From Thiohalocapsa sp. (lineage in GTDB: Bacteria; Pseudomonadota; Gammaproteobacteria; Chromatiales; Chromatiaceae), in the NCBI RefSeq assembly GCF_022340605.1, contig NZ_JAJDNQ010000105.1:1-64000 (forward strand): a stretch of 64,000 nt of DNA, given 5' to 3'. Below, piece by piece: positions 44,243 to 54,747 of the stretch. Position 1 is the stretch's first letter, and each line of letters opens with the position of its first letter. The notes under the pieces are model-generated. The model did no database searches. It was not told the DNA's origin and saw only the letters and a program-made list of their open reading frames with translations. A program made the translations under genes and the position numbers.

Positions 44243-44827
44243 TCAGACTTGATCGGTGAGAAAGTTCTTTAACAGCTCGTGTCCGTGCCGGGTCAGAATC
44301 GACTCCGGGTGGAACTGAACGCCCTGTACCGGCAATTCGCGGTGGCGCACGCCCATGATCTCGTCGCGGCTGCCGTCGTCGTTGCAGGTCCAGGCGGTGA
44401 CTTCGAGCGCCGGCGGCAGCCGCTCGGCGTCGATCACCAGCGAATGGTAACGGGTGGCCTCGAAGGGTGTCTCGAGGCCGGCGAAGACGCCCTCGCCGGC
44501 GTGGTGGATGGGCGAGGTCTTGCCGTGCATCACCGCGCGCGCCCGGATGATCTCGCCGCCGAAGGCGCGGCCGATGGACTGATGCCCCAGACAGACGCCG
44601 AGCACCGGCACGCGGCCCGCCGCGGCGCGGATCAGCGCCACCGAGATGCCGGCCTCATCCGGCGTGCAAGGCCCAGGCGAGATGACGATGCGCTCGGGCG
44701 CGAGCGCCAGGGCGTCCTCGACGCTCGTCTCGTCGTTGCGCAGCACGCGCACCTCGGCGCCGAGCTCACCGAGGTATTGCACCAGGTTGTAGGTGAAGGA
44801 GTCGTAGTTGTCGATCATCAGCACCAT
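44243..44827 (-). CDS. trpG: Anthranilate synthase glutamine amidotransferase
   Basis: A 194-residue class I glutamine amidotransferase with the Cys in [11 protein letters not shown] and the His-Glu pair in VQFHPESI. The start [20 protein letters not shown] is typical TrpG/PabA. Supplies ammonia to TrpE (not in the window); may also serve PabB. First gene of trpG-trpD-(ykgJ)-trpC. Upstream lie two hairpins (44881-44895, and TGGCCGGCC/GGCCGGCCA at 44895-44929), possibly ending the hda transcript. Confidence 0.94.
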   Translation of the reverse strand: MVLMIDNYDSFTYNLVQYLGELGAEVRVLRNDETSVEDALALAPERIVISPGPCTPDEAGISVALIRAAAGRVPVLGVCLGHQSIGRAFGGEIIRARAVMHGKTSPIHHAGEGVFAGLETPFEATRYHSLVIDAERLPPALEVTAWTCNDDGSRDEIMGVRHRELPVQGVQFHPESILTRHGHELLKNFLTDQV

Positions 44828-44987
44828 GGGTGCGGTCCTGTGCCTCGGGCGGTGTTCGGTTGGGTCTGTTCGGTTGGGTCAGCGGTAGGACCGCTGGCCG
44901 GCCGGGGTGCCGTCGGGGGCGGCCGGCCACCGCCATTGTCGCGCAGCGCGAGCCCTTGGGACAGGCCGGCGTCGACGCCGGTGGGTG

Positions 44988-45791
44988 TCAGGGCGCCGCG
45001 TCGTCGGCCTTGCTTCCGCGCTGTCCGCGGCGCCGTTCCAACAGCTCTCCCACCAAGCGGCGGTTCGGCGCGCGGCGCCGGGCCAGTGAGGTGCGGTCGA
45101 GCGCCTCCAGCAGCGATAACAGCGCCACGGTATCACGCTGGCTGTACTTGAGGATGTAGGCGAGGGTCGCATCGTCGAGCCGCATGCCGCGCGCGGCCGC
45201 GGCGTTGCGCAGCAGGCGCTCATGACCCGAGTCGTCCAGCGGGTGCACCGCGTAGGTGGCGCAGGCGCAGAGCCGCGAGGTCAGATCCGGCAGGCCGAGA
45301 CCGAGCCGCGCCGCGGGCGCGCGCGCGGCGAGCAAGAGGCGGCCACCGCTGAGCTGCAGGGCGTTGTAGAGGTTGAAGAGCGCCAGCTCCCACGCGGGTT
45401 CCCCAGCGACGGCCTGCACCGCGTCGATGACCACGGCGTCGCGCGCCTCCAGGCCGTCCAGCACTGCCGGCGGCAGCGTGCCGATGTCCAGCGCGACGAA
45501 GCCCACCGCGGCGCCGGTCTCTTGCGCCGCGCGGCAGGCCGCGTGCAGCAGGTGGCTCTTGCCGCTGCCGGGCTCGCCGTGCAGGAGCACGTTGCCGCCC
45601 GCGGCGTCGTTGGCCCAGTGGCGCAGTATGGCGATCACCTCTGTGTTGCCGTCGGCGACGAAGCTGTCGAAGTCGCCGGCACCGGGTGGGCGCAGCGGCA
45701 GCGGGAGTTGGGCGGCGCCGGGGTGCACGGCGGCTGCCGCGTCTGTTGCAGCGGGCGGTGCCTCGATGTCCTGTGCGAGCTGTCGGGGCAT
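44988..45791 (-). CDS. hda: DnaA regulatory inactivator Hda-like protein
   Basis: A 267-residue AAA+ protein of the DnaA/Hda type. The clamp-binding motif QLPLPL (28-33) matches Hda's QL(S/P)LPL; Walker A is GEPGSGKS (72-79), and the fold ends in the usual helical lid. Walker B reads VVIDAVQ, lacking the second acidic residue. Hda with DNA-loaded clamp stimulates DnaA-ATP hydrolysis. The N-terminus is ~25 residues longer than usual; GTG at 45728 would give the normal length. Confidence 0.87.
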   Translation of the reverse strand: MPRQLAQDIEAPPAATDAAAAVHPGAAQLPLPLRPPGAGDFDSFVADGNTEVIAILRHWANDAAGGNVLLHGEPGSGKSHLLHAACRAAQETGAAVGFVALDIGTLPPAVLDGLEARDAVVIDAVQAVAGEPAWELALFNLYNALQLSGGRLLLAARAPAARLGLGLPDLTSRLCACATYAVHPLDDSGHERLLRNAAAARGMRLDDATLAYILKYSQRDTVALLSLLEALDRTSLARRRAPNRRLVGELLERRRGQRGSKADDAAP

Positions 45792-45882
45792 GTGTGGGGC
45801 GCGTCGGTGCAGCAGGTCAGGGCGGCGAGTCGGTGCAGCAAATCGGTGCAGCAGTTTGGGTACAGCAGGTCTGGGCGACGAC

Positions 45883-47552
<1,670 letters not shown>

Positions 47553-47657
47553 CGGGCGGCCTCGTGCGACTCATATGGGTGCCGGTTGCCCGGGCACGGC
47601 TCCTCTGACCGGCCCGCCAGGGCGGGCGCGGTGCGGCAGGGGACTGTCGGGATGTGG

Positions 47658-48872
47658 TCAGCGCACGGAGCGATAAACGCCCGAGCGCGTGCGCTTGGCC
47701 AGGACGATCTGCCAGAGCTGCCCCTGCCGCGAGCGGAAGAAGCCCGCCGACGCGTGCAGGTAGTATTTCCACATGCGGTAGAAAACATCGTCGTAGTTGG
47801 CGCGTAGCTCCGGCCAGGCCGCGTCAAAGCGCTGCCACCAGGCCATCAGGGTTGGGTCATAGTACGGTCCGAAATTGTGCCAGTCCTCCATGATGAACCG
47901 GCCCTCCAGGTGGCGGGCAATCTCCTGCGCGGAGGGGATCTTTCCGTTCGGGAAGATGTAGGTGTCGGTCCAGGCATCCGTAATGGCGGCAGTGCGGGTG
48001 TTGCCGATGGTATGCAACAGGAAAAGCCCGTCGTCGGTGAGCATCTGCCGTGCGACGTCGAAGTAAGCAGGGTAGTTGCGCACGCCGACGTGCTCGAACA
48101 TGCCGACGGAGACGATGCGGTCGAAGCTGCCGCCCACTGCGTTGGGCAGGTCGCGATAGTCCATGAGCCGGATGTCCACGGGCAGGTCTCGGCAGCGCTC
48201 CTTGGCCAGCGATACCTGGTTGCGCGAGACGGTGACGCCCACCACCTCGACGCCGTGGTGCTCGGCGGCATAGGCGGCGAGGCCCCCCCAGCCGCAGCCG
48301 ATGTCCAGCAGCCGTTGTCCGGGCGCCAACTCCAGCTTGCGGCAGATGAGGTCGAGCTTGGCGAGTTGCGCGGCCTCCAGCGAGTCGGCCTCCGCCCAAT
48401 AGCCGCAGCTATAGCTCATGGTGGGGTCGAGCATGGCCTCGTAGACATCGTTGCCGATGTCGTAGTGGCGCTCGCCGACGGTGAAGGCGCGGGCGCGGGA
48501 CTGGCGGTTGATGACGCGTTCCTTGAGCCAATGGAAGGCGTAGTGCAACTTGGCCTCATGGTTCAGGGCGTCGTCCAGGTCGCAGCCGAGCGCCTTCGCG
48601 ATGGTCTCGTCCAGTTGTTCGCTGTCCCAGGCGCCGGCCATGTAGGCCTCGCCGAAGCCAAGCGAGCCGTCGCGCACCGCCCGCTGGTAGACGCTGGTGT
48701 CGTGCACCTGGATGTCCCAGGGGCGGTTGCCATTGATGCGGATGTCGGCGGGCTCGAGCAGGCCCTCGACGAAACGCTGCGCCGCGGAGGGGCGTTCGGT
48801 GCGGCCCGGTGGTAGGGTGTCTGCGCGCTGCGCCGGAGATGCCTGGGTGTGCTGAGTCTGTACCTGTGCCAT
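47658..48872 (-). CDS. cfa: Cyclopropane-fatty-acyl-phospholipid synthase
   Basis: A 404-residue SAM-dependent enzyme. The N-terminal lipid-binding domain (RPWDIQVHD; GSLGFGEAYMAGAWD) is followed by the methyltransferase with LLDIGCGWGGLAAYAA, VSVGMFEHVG and the C-terminal RMWKYYLHASAGFFRSRQGQ block. It converts membrane unsaturated acyl chains to cyclopropane forms. Start at 48872 with GGGAG 8 bp before ATG. Confidence 0.95.
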   Translation of the reverse strand: MAQVQTQHTQASPAQRADTLPPGRTERPSAAQRFVEGLLEPADIRINGNRPWDIQVHDTSVYQRAVRDGSLGFGEAYMAGAWDSEQLDETIAKALGCDLDDALNHEAKLHYAFHWLKERVINRQSRARAFTVGERHYDIGNDVYEAMLDPTMSYSCGYWAEADSLEAAQLAKLDLICRKLELAPGQRLLDIGCGWGGLAAYAAEHHGVEVVGVTVSRNQVSLAKERCRDLPVDIRLMDYRDLPNAVGGSFDRIVSVGMFEHVGVRNYPAYFDVARQMLTDDGLFLLHTIGNTRTAAITDAWTDTYIFPNGKIPSAQEIARHLEGRFIMEDWHNFGPYYDPTLMAWWQRFDAAWPELRANYDDVFYRMWKYYLHASAGFFRSRQGQLWQIVLAKRTRSGVYRSVR

Positions 48873-49157
48873 GGTCTTGACTCCCGCCGGGTAGTGCCCG
48901 GCCAGCCGATGGATGGAGCTTTGTTGTCGCCGCCCCCGAAGGAGTGAAGTTTGGGGCAATTTAGGCTCGTTTCCGATGGGGTTTGATGACAACGCATCCC
49001 GTTCTCGGACGCAATAGGGGCATCCGGGAAGCGACTCCCTGCAAAGGCCCGACCGCCGTTTTTTCGTATTGGGTATGCTTGCGGGTTCTCCTATGCCTGT
49101 CGTCGAATGCGCCGGGCGATTCATCGGTCATTTCTCTGCAATATGGAGTTCTTCGCC

Positions 49158-49595
49158 ATGGTCCATCGCGCCTTTCCCGGGCAGTCCCGCGCGGCGGCTG
49201 TCGGGCTCGTTTGCGCCGGGCTCGTGCTCGGCGGCGGAGCGCTCGCCGGCTGTGCGTCAAAGCCCGTCGTCTACGGCGGCGGTCACGTGGCACAGGCCGA
49301 CATCGACGAGTGCCGCCGCCTGGCCCGGCAGGCGGGCGCTGGCGGCGGTAATGGCCGCGAGATGGCCAAGGACACGGCCGTCGGCGCCGCCATGGGCGGT
49401 GCCGCCACCGGCGTCTATGGTGCAGTGCGCGGCTACAGCGACATCGGCAACCGCACCGCGGCGGGTGCGGCCGCCGGCGCCGCGGTGGGGCTGATCCGCG
49501 GGGCGACACGCGCGAGCGAGCCGAGCGACACCTTCAAGCGCTACGTTGATCGCTGCCTGAGCGAGCGGGGCTACGACGTGGTGGGGTGGAACTGA
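49158..49595 (+). CDS. Glycine-zipper lipoprotein
   Basis: A 145-residue predicted lipoprotein. Signal peptide (VGLVCAGLVLGGGALAGC) with lipobox LAGC. The mature protein has a Gly/Ala-rich membrane-like stretch (AVGAAMGGAATGVYGAVRG and AAGAAAGAAVGLIRGA) of the glycine-zipper type and two conserved cysteines (DECRRLARQ; VDRCLSERGYDV). Such small envelope proteins often insert into the outer membrane; no specific role. GGAG 9 bp upstream picks ATG 49158 over 49143. Confidence 0.8.
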   Translation: MVHRAFPGQSRAAAVGLVCAGLVLGGGALAGCASKPVVYGGGHVAQADIDECRRLARQAGAGGGNGREMAKDTAVGAAMGGAATGVYGAVRGYSDIGNRTAAGAAAGAAVGLIRGATRASEPSDTFKRYVDRCLSERGYDVVGWN

Positions 49596-49912
49596 CCGGC
49601 AGGGTCAGTGCGCTTGCGCCAAGCTTCGTGCGACCAATGGCGACAGACGTGTCGGGATCGAAATCGGGACGGGGAGCGTCATCGATTGCCATCTTGGTCG
49701 GTATCCCGATCCCGATCCCGATTTCCATTGTGTACCGGTAACCAGTGGTTCGTCGCGTTTCGGCGCGGTTGCGCCAGTGCGGCGTTTCTCCCAACTCTGC
49801 TTTCGTGGTCGTGGTCGTGGTCGTGGTCGTAATCGTGATCGCAACCGTCCGGATATTCGATTACGACCGCGACCACGAGGGAGCCCAGTCTCGAAATTTC
49901 CGCAGCGAAGCG
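49596..49912. repeat. Hexamer microsatellites in an intergenic region
   Basis: No gene. It contains CCCGAT units (about 49,706-49,724), GGTCGT units (about 49,804-49,830) and AATCGTGATCGCAACC decay products. The GCGGCGTTTCTCCCAACTCT segment before the GGTCGT run matches, in inverse orientation, the first 85 bp of the window. Confidence 0.75.
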
Positions 49913-50749
49913 CTAGGCGCAGTCGCGCAAATAGCGCGTCACCGACGCCTCCAGCGACACCTCGCCGCGCAGCACTGCCTGCTCGTAGCGGCACCGCCAG
50001 CCGGACATCAGGAGCTCCGCGCGCTGCCATTCCAGGTACACCAGCCGCGCCAACGCCCCGCCCTCGTCGAGGAAGCCGGAGTTTTCGAAGTCCCGTGCCG
50101 CGCGCTCGCGATCGTAAGGGAAGCGCACCAGCTCGGTGTGCCAGCGCCCGCCGCGCCAGGTGAAGCGCCCGTAGCTGCCGCGCACGTCGCCGTCGAAGGG
50201 CGAGCCCACGGAGCCGACGTTCACCACGTCCATCCCCTGGGTGTGGCGCTGATGGGTGCGATGGGTGTGGCCGGAGACGAACAACGCGACCCCTTCCGGC
50301 AGCTTGCCTTGCAGCGACTCGTCCGGGGTGCCGGGCGTGATGCCGTCGCGGTTACCGGCCATGGTGCCATGGGTCACATGCAGCCAGGCGTCGGCGCCCG
50401 GCGGATGCAAACAAAGGTGGTCCGGCCAGCCACGCAGCCGGTCGGCCTGCGCGGCCACCTGGCGCCATGCCCAGTCGGTGAAGCGGCGGAGGTCCCGATC
50501 GCCATCGGACTTGGGCGCGGTGTCGCCGCAGCGCAGCACCCAGGCCTCGTGGTTGCCGTTGACAGGCAGCCAGCCGTGGGAGCGGCGCATCGCGTCGAAC
50601 AGCGTGAGGCAACCGCCGCTGTCCGGGCCGCGGTTCACCAGGTCGCCGGCCATGATCACCAGCTCCGGGCGCCAGGCGTCGATGTGCTCGATGACCGCCT
50701 CGAGCGCCGGCACTACCGCCTGCACGTCCGAAAAGACCGCTACCTTCAT
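49913..50749 (-). CDS. Calcineurin-like metallophosphoesterase (D-x-Q variant)
   Basis: A 278-residue phosphoesterase. Metal motifs GDLVNRGPDSG, GNHE, and GHTHRTHQ are intact, and LHVTHGTMAGN supplies a further His. The first motif, normally D-x-H, reads FSDVQA: the His is Gln. This may change metal affinity or substrate. Similar to YfcE/Ser-Thr phosphatase-type proteins; substrate unknown. Start at MKVAVFSDV (50749). Confidence 0.82.
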   Translation of the reverse strand: MKVAVFSDVQAVVPALEAVIEHIDAWRPELVIMAGDLVNRGPDSGGCLTLFDAMRRSHGWLPVNGNHEAWVLRCGDTAPKSDGDRDLRRFTDWAWRQVAAQADRLRGWPDHLCLHPPGADAWLHVTHGTMAGNRDGITPGTPDESLQGKLPEGVALFVSGHTHRTHQRHTQGMDVVNVGSVGSPFDGDVRGSYGRFTWRGGRWHTELVRFPYDRERAARDFENSGFLDEGGALARLVYLEWQRAELLMSGWRCRYEQAVLRGEVSLEASVTRYLRDCA

Positions 50750-50910
50750 GTTTGTTGCTCCTGCGTTGGTCGCACCTGATGTTCTCGGTCGGCCGAGTGG
50801 GGCCGGCGCAGCAAGCGCGGCACTTTACGCGAAAGCCGCCGGCACGGTGCCAAACTCTCGGGACGGTTCGGACAAGTCGGGCGACAGCGGCGTAGCTTGG
50901 GGTTTAAGCT

Positions 50911-50954
50911 AAGGGCCAAGGGCCAAGGGCCAAGGGCCAAGGGCCAAGGGCCAA
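50911..50954. repeat. GGGCCAA minisatellite (family D)
   Basis: Six consecutive, almost perfect GGGCCAA units. The 50,750-51,099 gap around it contains no gene; it is the divergent promoter space of the phosphoesterase and the following gene. Confidence 0.9.
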
Positions 50955-51099
50955 AGCCGCACGCGCGTTTCAGTTGGCCGTGTCTGGGCCCATTCGCACG
51001 GCGGCGTCCCTGACGCACCTATCCCGGCCGCCGGAGCCGGCCGCACCTCGAAACGACGCCACTCTCCACGCCTGTATCGTTTGCCCGATCCACTGCCTC

Positions 51100-51576
51100 A
51101 TGACCGAGAACAACCCCGCTGCCTTCTCCGAAACCGCCGATCCCGACTGGGACATGCCGCTCAGCCTGCGCATCACCCCGGCGCTGCTGGTGCACGCGCT
51201 GATGGCCAATGCCTCGGGCGTGCACACGGGTTGGGAGAGCTGCGTGGAGGAGTCCATGGTGCTCTCCGAGCTCGTGGTGATGGACGACACCGGCAGCGCC
51301 GCCGTGCGTCTGGTGGAGCAGGAATTCGCCGACGAGGAGGAGCCGGACGCCGTCTGGCACGACTGGGCGGTGGAAGTGCGGATCGGCCGGGTGATCACCA
51401 CCGGGCACTTCTCCGTGCGCAACAACGCGGCGCCCCTGGATTGGAACTGGCACTTGCGCGAAGCCGAGCGCACCTTCGAGCGCGCCTGCGTGCTGCTCGG
51501 CCGCCGCGTGCACCGCGGGCTGGCGGTGGAGGAACCGCTGCCGCAGGAACTGCCGCCGCGGGCCAGCCGTCACTGA
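51100..51576 (+). CDS. Acidic protein of unknown function
   Basis: A 158-residue soluble, acidic protein with no signal peptide or membrane segment. I do not recognise the family. Visible features: LRITPALLVHALMANASGVH, a Val/Glu-rich middle (ESMVLSELVVMDDTGSAAVR) and a charged C-terminal half with LREAERTFERACVLLGRRVH. Codon use matches neighbours and the frame is clean, so it is probably a real gene. It is 46 bp upstream of the DUF6489-like gene, same strand. Confidence 0.6.
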   Translation: MTENNPAAFSETADPDWDMPLSLRITPALLVHALMANASGVHTGWESCVEESMVLSELVVMDDTGSAAVRLVEQEFADEEEPDAVWHDWAVEVRIGRVITTGHFSVRNNAAPLDWNWHLREAERTFERACVLLGRRVHRGLAVEEPLPQELPPRASRH

Positions 51577-51622
51577 GTGCCCACCAGCGCGGATGGGCGT
51601 ACCACAGGCGTCAGGAAACACC

Positions 51623-51874
51623 ATGAAGATCCACGTCGACCTCGATATCACCCCGCAAGAGCTGCGCAAGCTGATGGGCTTGCCGGACGTGGACGCCTTC
51701 CAGCAGCAGCTGCTGGACGACATCCGCACCCGCATGCGCGAGGGCGCGGAGGGCTACGATCCTTTGCAGCTCTTCCAGCCCTACCTCGCCAGCAGCATCA
51801 AAGGCATGGAGATGATGCAGAAGCTCTTCGCCGCCGGCCTGGGTGCCGCGGACAAGGACGGCGGCAAGGGCTGA
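51623..51874 (+). CDS. DUF6489-like small protein
   Basis: An 83-residue protein: N-terminal MKIHVDLDITPQELRKLMGL and PDVDAFQQQLLDDI, then LASSIKGMEMMQKLFAAGL. The MKI-x-V-D-x-x-x-TP-E...GLPDV start is characteristic of DUF6489. Function unknown; the family occurs in proteobacteria near various genes. RBS is weak (CAGGAAACACC before ATG). Confidence 0.7.
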   Translation: MKIHVDLDITPQELRKLMGLPDVDAFQQQLLDDIRTRMREGAEGYDPLQLFQPYLASSIKGMEMMQKLFAAGLGAADKDGGKG

Positions 51875-51938
51875 TCCTGCCCGCCGGCGCCCAACAATGC
51901 CGTCGTACGCGCCGGCGCTGCCGCGTAATGCCTTTACC

Positions 51939-52083
51939 CGTGGGAGCGGCGTCCCCGCCGCGATCAGCCTCGCGAGGATACATCGCGCCGAAGACGGCGC
52001 TCCCACGGCGCAGCCGCGCGTGCCGGTGGGGGCGGCGTCGGCGCCGCGATGGGTGATGGGCCAGCGGCGTCCCCGCCGCGATC
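51939..52083. repeat. Family B dispersed repeat cluster (copy 5)
   Basis: CGTGGGAGCGGCGTCCCCGC...CATCGCGCCGAAGACGGCGC-TCCCAC, then two more GGCGGCGTCGGCGCCGCGAT-like halves. It fills most of the gap before the rhodanese gene. Confidence 0.85.
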
Positions 52084-52151
52084 GCCGCGAAGGCGGCCAC
52101 CACGCGACGATAACCATGATCTATTGGCCCTTTGCGGCCGGGAGTTAGTTC

Positions 52152-53102
52152 ATGATCAGACCCTGGATTCTGCTCGCCGCGCTGGTGCTCGCGGCGCCGC
52201 TTGCCGCCGATGCCGCGGTGCCGGTCGTGGCGGCCACGGGCGAAGTGCCGGCGCTGGTGGACGTGGCCTGGCTCGAGACCCACCGCAAGGATGTCGTGGT
52301 GGTGGATCTTCAGGCACCGAAGGCCTTCGAGAGCTTCCATATCCCGGGCTCGGTGAACCTGCCCTACGCCGTCTGGCGCACGCACGCGCCCAAGGGCAAC
52401 AAGGATCCGTCGGTGCTGGAGTCCATGCTGCCACCGCCGGCGCGGCTGGCCGCCATGCTCGGCGCGGCCGGCATCGGCGACGACGATCACGTGGTCATCG
52501 CCGCCACCGGCCAGGGTGCCGGCGACCTCGCATCGGCCGCGCGTGTGTACTGGACCTTCAAGGTGCTTGGCCACGACGCGGTGAGCGTGCTGGACGGCGG
52601 TCTGGTGGGCTATGCCAAGGCCGGCAGGCGCCTGGTGCAGGGCACCGAGCGGCGCGCGCCCACGCTCTTTAAGGCCAAGCTCAGGCCGGACATGGTGCCG
52701 GACGCCGCGGGCGTGCAGACGCTCATCGCGGCGGGCGCGCAGCCGGTGGACGCCCGCAGCGAGGGCGAGTTCGTCGGCATCTATACCGGCGACAACGACG
52801 AGCGTCCGGGCACCATCCCCGGTGCCAGGAACCTGCCCTACGATTGGGTCACCGCGGACGGCTCGGGGCGCATGCGCAGCCCCGGCGCGCTGCGGGAGCT
52901 GTTTACGGCGCGCGGCATCGATCCCGAGGGCACGCAGGTACACTTCTGCCACAGCGGCAGTCGTGCGGCGCTCACCTGGTTCGCGAGCTACGCCGTGCTC
53001 GGCAATCACGACGCGAAGCTCTACGACGGCTCCATGATGGAGTGGGCGCAGCGCAAGGACCTGCCCATCGCCACCGAGATCGAGCTCTGCGACGCCTGCT
53101 GA
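52152..53102 (+). CDS. Periplasmic two-domain rhodanese sulfurtransferase
   Basis: A 316-residue protein with signal peptide (LLAALVLAAPLAADA). The N-terminal rhodanese domain (about 35-165; LDGGLVGYAKAG end) has no active Cys (VIAATGQGAG loop). The C-terminal domain carries the catalytic loop HFCHSGSRAALTWF. The protein ends LCDAC, an extra CxxC-like pair. It would move sulfane sulfur in the periplasm. Start Met 52152 opens the signal peptide. Confidence 0.87.
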   Translation: MIRPWILLAALVLAAPLAADAAVPVVAATGEVPALVDVAWLETHRKDVVVVDLQAPKAFESFHIPGSVNLPYAVWRTHAPKGNKDPSVLESMLPPPARLAAMLGAAGIGDDDHVVIAATGQGAGDLASAARVYWTFKVLGHDAVSVLDGGLVGYAKAGRRLVQGTERRAPTLFKAKLRPDMVPDAAGVQTLIAAGAQPVDARSEGEFVGIYTGDNDERPGTIPGARNLPYDWVTADGSGRMRSPGALRELFTARGIDPEGTQVHFCHSGSRAALTWFASYAVLGNHDAKLYDGSMMEWAQRKDLPIATEIELCDAC

Positions 53103-53223
53103 ACCAATTCGATCCGGAATCCTCTGTAGCCATTGGCAGTGGGAATTCGGCCGAAGCGCATAATGGCTTGGCTTGGGGCGCACAGGTGGCCCACGCGGCG
53201 TTGGTTCACGAGGGGTGGTGGCC

Positions 53224-54072
53224 CTATTGATCGCGGTCCTTCTTCTGCGAACCATGGGCACGTGCACGAGTCGGAGCCTTGTCTGTGCCTGATACCATTT
53301 GCGCCACGGCGTCGACGACCAATTTCGGCCGATCGATCTGCACGTCATGTCCACTGCCCTCGGCAATGATCAGGTGCGCTTTCGGCGACAGCGTCGCTAG
53401 CTGCTCTTGCAGGCGCATCAGCGTGGGCTCTCATTGCCTGAAATAGGGGCCGTGATCCGTCGCCGCGATCACTGCCACCGGAATATCGGGGAAGGGTCCG
53501 GCGGCTTTGACCTCCGCGTTGCTTTGCGGGATGCCTCGCTCTTCTAGGAATGCCGCGGAGCCGGGCGCGAGCCGGGCGCGGGTCTTTAGTTCATCAGGCG
53601 CATCGGGGCTGGCGGCGTCGAGCAGCACCACGCCCGACACCTCACTCGGAAATTTCTTCGCGAACAGCTGGACTTAGAGACCGCCGAGCGAATGACCGAC
53701 GAGGATGTAGGGCGGGCGGATCTTGGCCGCATTCAGCAGCTTGCGCAGATTGCCGGCGACCTGTCCCGCCGTTACGGGGTCGTGGCTCAGCATCGGCAGG
53801 CTCTTCCCCAAGCCGGGACGCTCGTAACGCACGACCCGCGCGAATTTCGCGATGGGCTCCGCGACGAGATCCCAGGTCGATAGGTCGTTGCCGAGACCCG
53901 CTTCGAAGACCACTGCCGGTCCGGCATGCCCCGAAATCTCCAGGTGATAGTTCTGGCCGTCGATCGAGATGACTGCGTCCCGCGGCGGCGCCGCCGAATG
54001 GGCCGGAAGAATCAGCGTCAGCGCGAAGGCCGCGGTCGCTGCCGTAACGATTCGGGATGCACCGGCGATCAT
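53224..54072 (-). pseudogene. Alpha/beta hydrolase broken by two in-frame stops
   Basis: A single 283-codon frame encodes a secreted alpha/beta hydrolase (signal peptide IVTAATAAFALTLILPAHSA; FEAGLGNDLSTWD; nucleophile elbow VGHSLGG; AVIAATDHG; catalytic His in GSGHDVQ). It is interrupted by TAA at 53674-53676 right after VGHSLGGL (Tyr expected) and TGA at 53431-53433 after PYFRQ (Trp expected). No frameshift is present and all catalytic residues remain. Each stop is one base from the expected codon, so inactivation looks recent, or these are assembly errors. Base composition is lower in GC than neighbours. Confidence 0.85.
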
Positions 54073-54108
54073 GTGTTGCCCCGCTTCTCCTGGGTGGCGG
54101 TGCGCTCG

Positions 54109-54747
54109 TTAATGGTGTGCGACGACCGGCCGGTCCTGTCCGGACAGACTCTCCACGGCCGCCACCGCGGCGGCGCCGGCCTCGTCGACGTCCGCCTCGG
54201 TGCCGGACAGGGTGAGCCGGCCGAAGGCGCCGACGGCGCGCACGTCGATGATGGTGATGTTTGCCGCCTTCTCCGCCTGGTTGGCCGCGTAGACGATGTA
54301 GCCGGCGGGCTCGGTTTCCAGGATGAACATGCTCTGCCCCGGCAGGATCATCGAGCCGCGCCGGTTCTGGCGGTTGATGAGCACCGTGTGGTCCGGCGTC
54401 ATGGCGCGGATGATCTCCTTCCAGGCGACGCGGCACTTTTGCCGGTCGTTCTGCCGGGCGCCGAGGTTGTCCAGCAGGATGCGGCCCGCCTCCAGCACGT
54501 CGCTCTGGTCGCGCTGGTGGATCACCATGGAGCCGAAGGCGCGCTCGACCACCTGCTGGGCCAGGTGCACCCGCGTCGCCTTCAGCGCGATGTCGGTGAG
54601 TCGGTGGATGGCCATGCCGGGCGAGACCTCCACCCAGAGGCAGGCGTCGCCGGGAATTGGCAGAAAGCCCTGCGAGACCGTGGCCATGTACTCGGCCAGT
54701 TGAGGTTGCAGGGAGTCGATGTAGATGTAGGTGCGGAGCTTGATCAT
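54109..54747 (-). CDS. csoS1D: Tandem-BMC shell protein, CsoS1D-like
   Basis: A 212-residue protein made of two BMC folds. Half one: [20 protein letters not shown] and [19 protein letters not shown]. Half two: [40 protein letters not shown]. This matches the CsoS1D group of alpha-carboxysome shell proteins, trimers whose pore can gate. No RuBisCO or other cso gene is in the window, so it is an orphan or distant satellite of a carboxysome locus. Start at 54747 (MIKLRTYIY). Downstream lies the broken hydrolase. Confidence 0.75.
   Translation of the reverse strand: MIKLRTYIYIDSLQPQLAEYMATVSQGFLPIPGDACLWVEVSPGMAIHRLTDIALKATRVHLAQQVVERAFGSMVIHQRDQSDVLEAGRILLDNLGARQNDRQKCRVAWKEIIRAMTPDHTVLINRQNRRGSMILPGQSMFILETEPAGYIVYAANQAEKAANITIIDVRAVGAFGRLTLSGTEADVDEAGAAAVAAVESLSGQDRPVVAHH

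Noticed and set aside
44828-44987. trp attenuator upstream of trpG
   Set aside because: Two hairpins and a TTCGGTTGGGTC direct repeat are present, but no leader peptide with Trp codons and no U-run was found.
49679-49876. Minus-strand frame with Asp-His repeats (DHDHDHDH)
   Set aside because: Created by a hexamer microsatellite; no start context or homology.
50911-50954. Tandem GGGCCAA repeats as a CRISPR array
   Set aside because: Seven-base units without spacers; no cas genes.
53224-54072. Recoding (selenocysteine or pyrrolysine) at the hydrolase TGA
   Set aside because: A second, TAA, stop is also present, and no SECIS-like hairpin was seen after the TGA; nonsense mutation is simpler.
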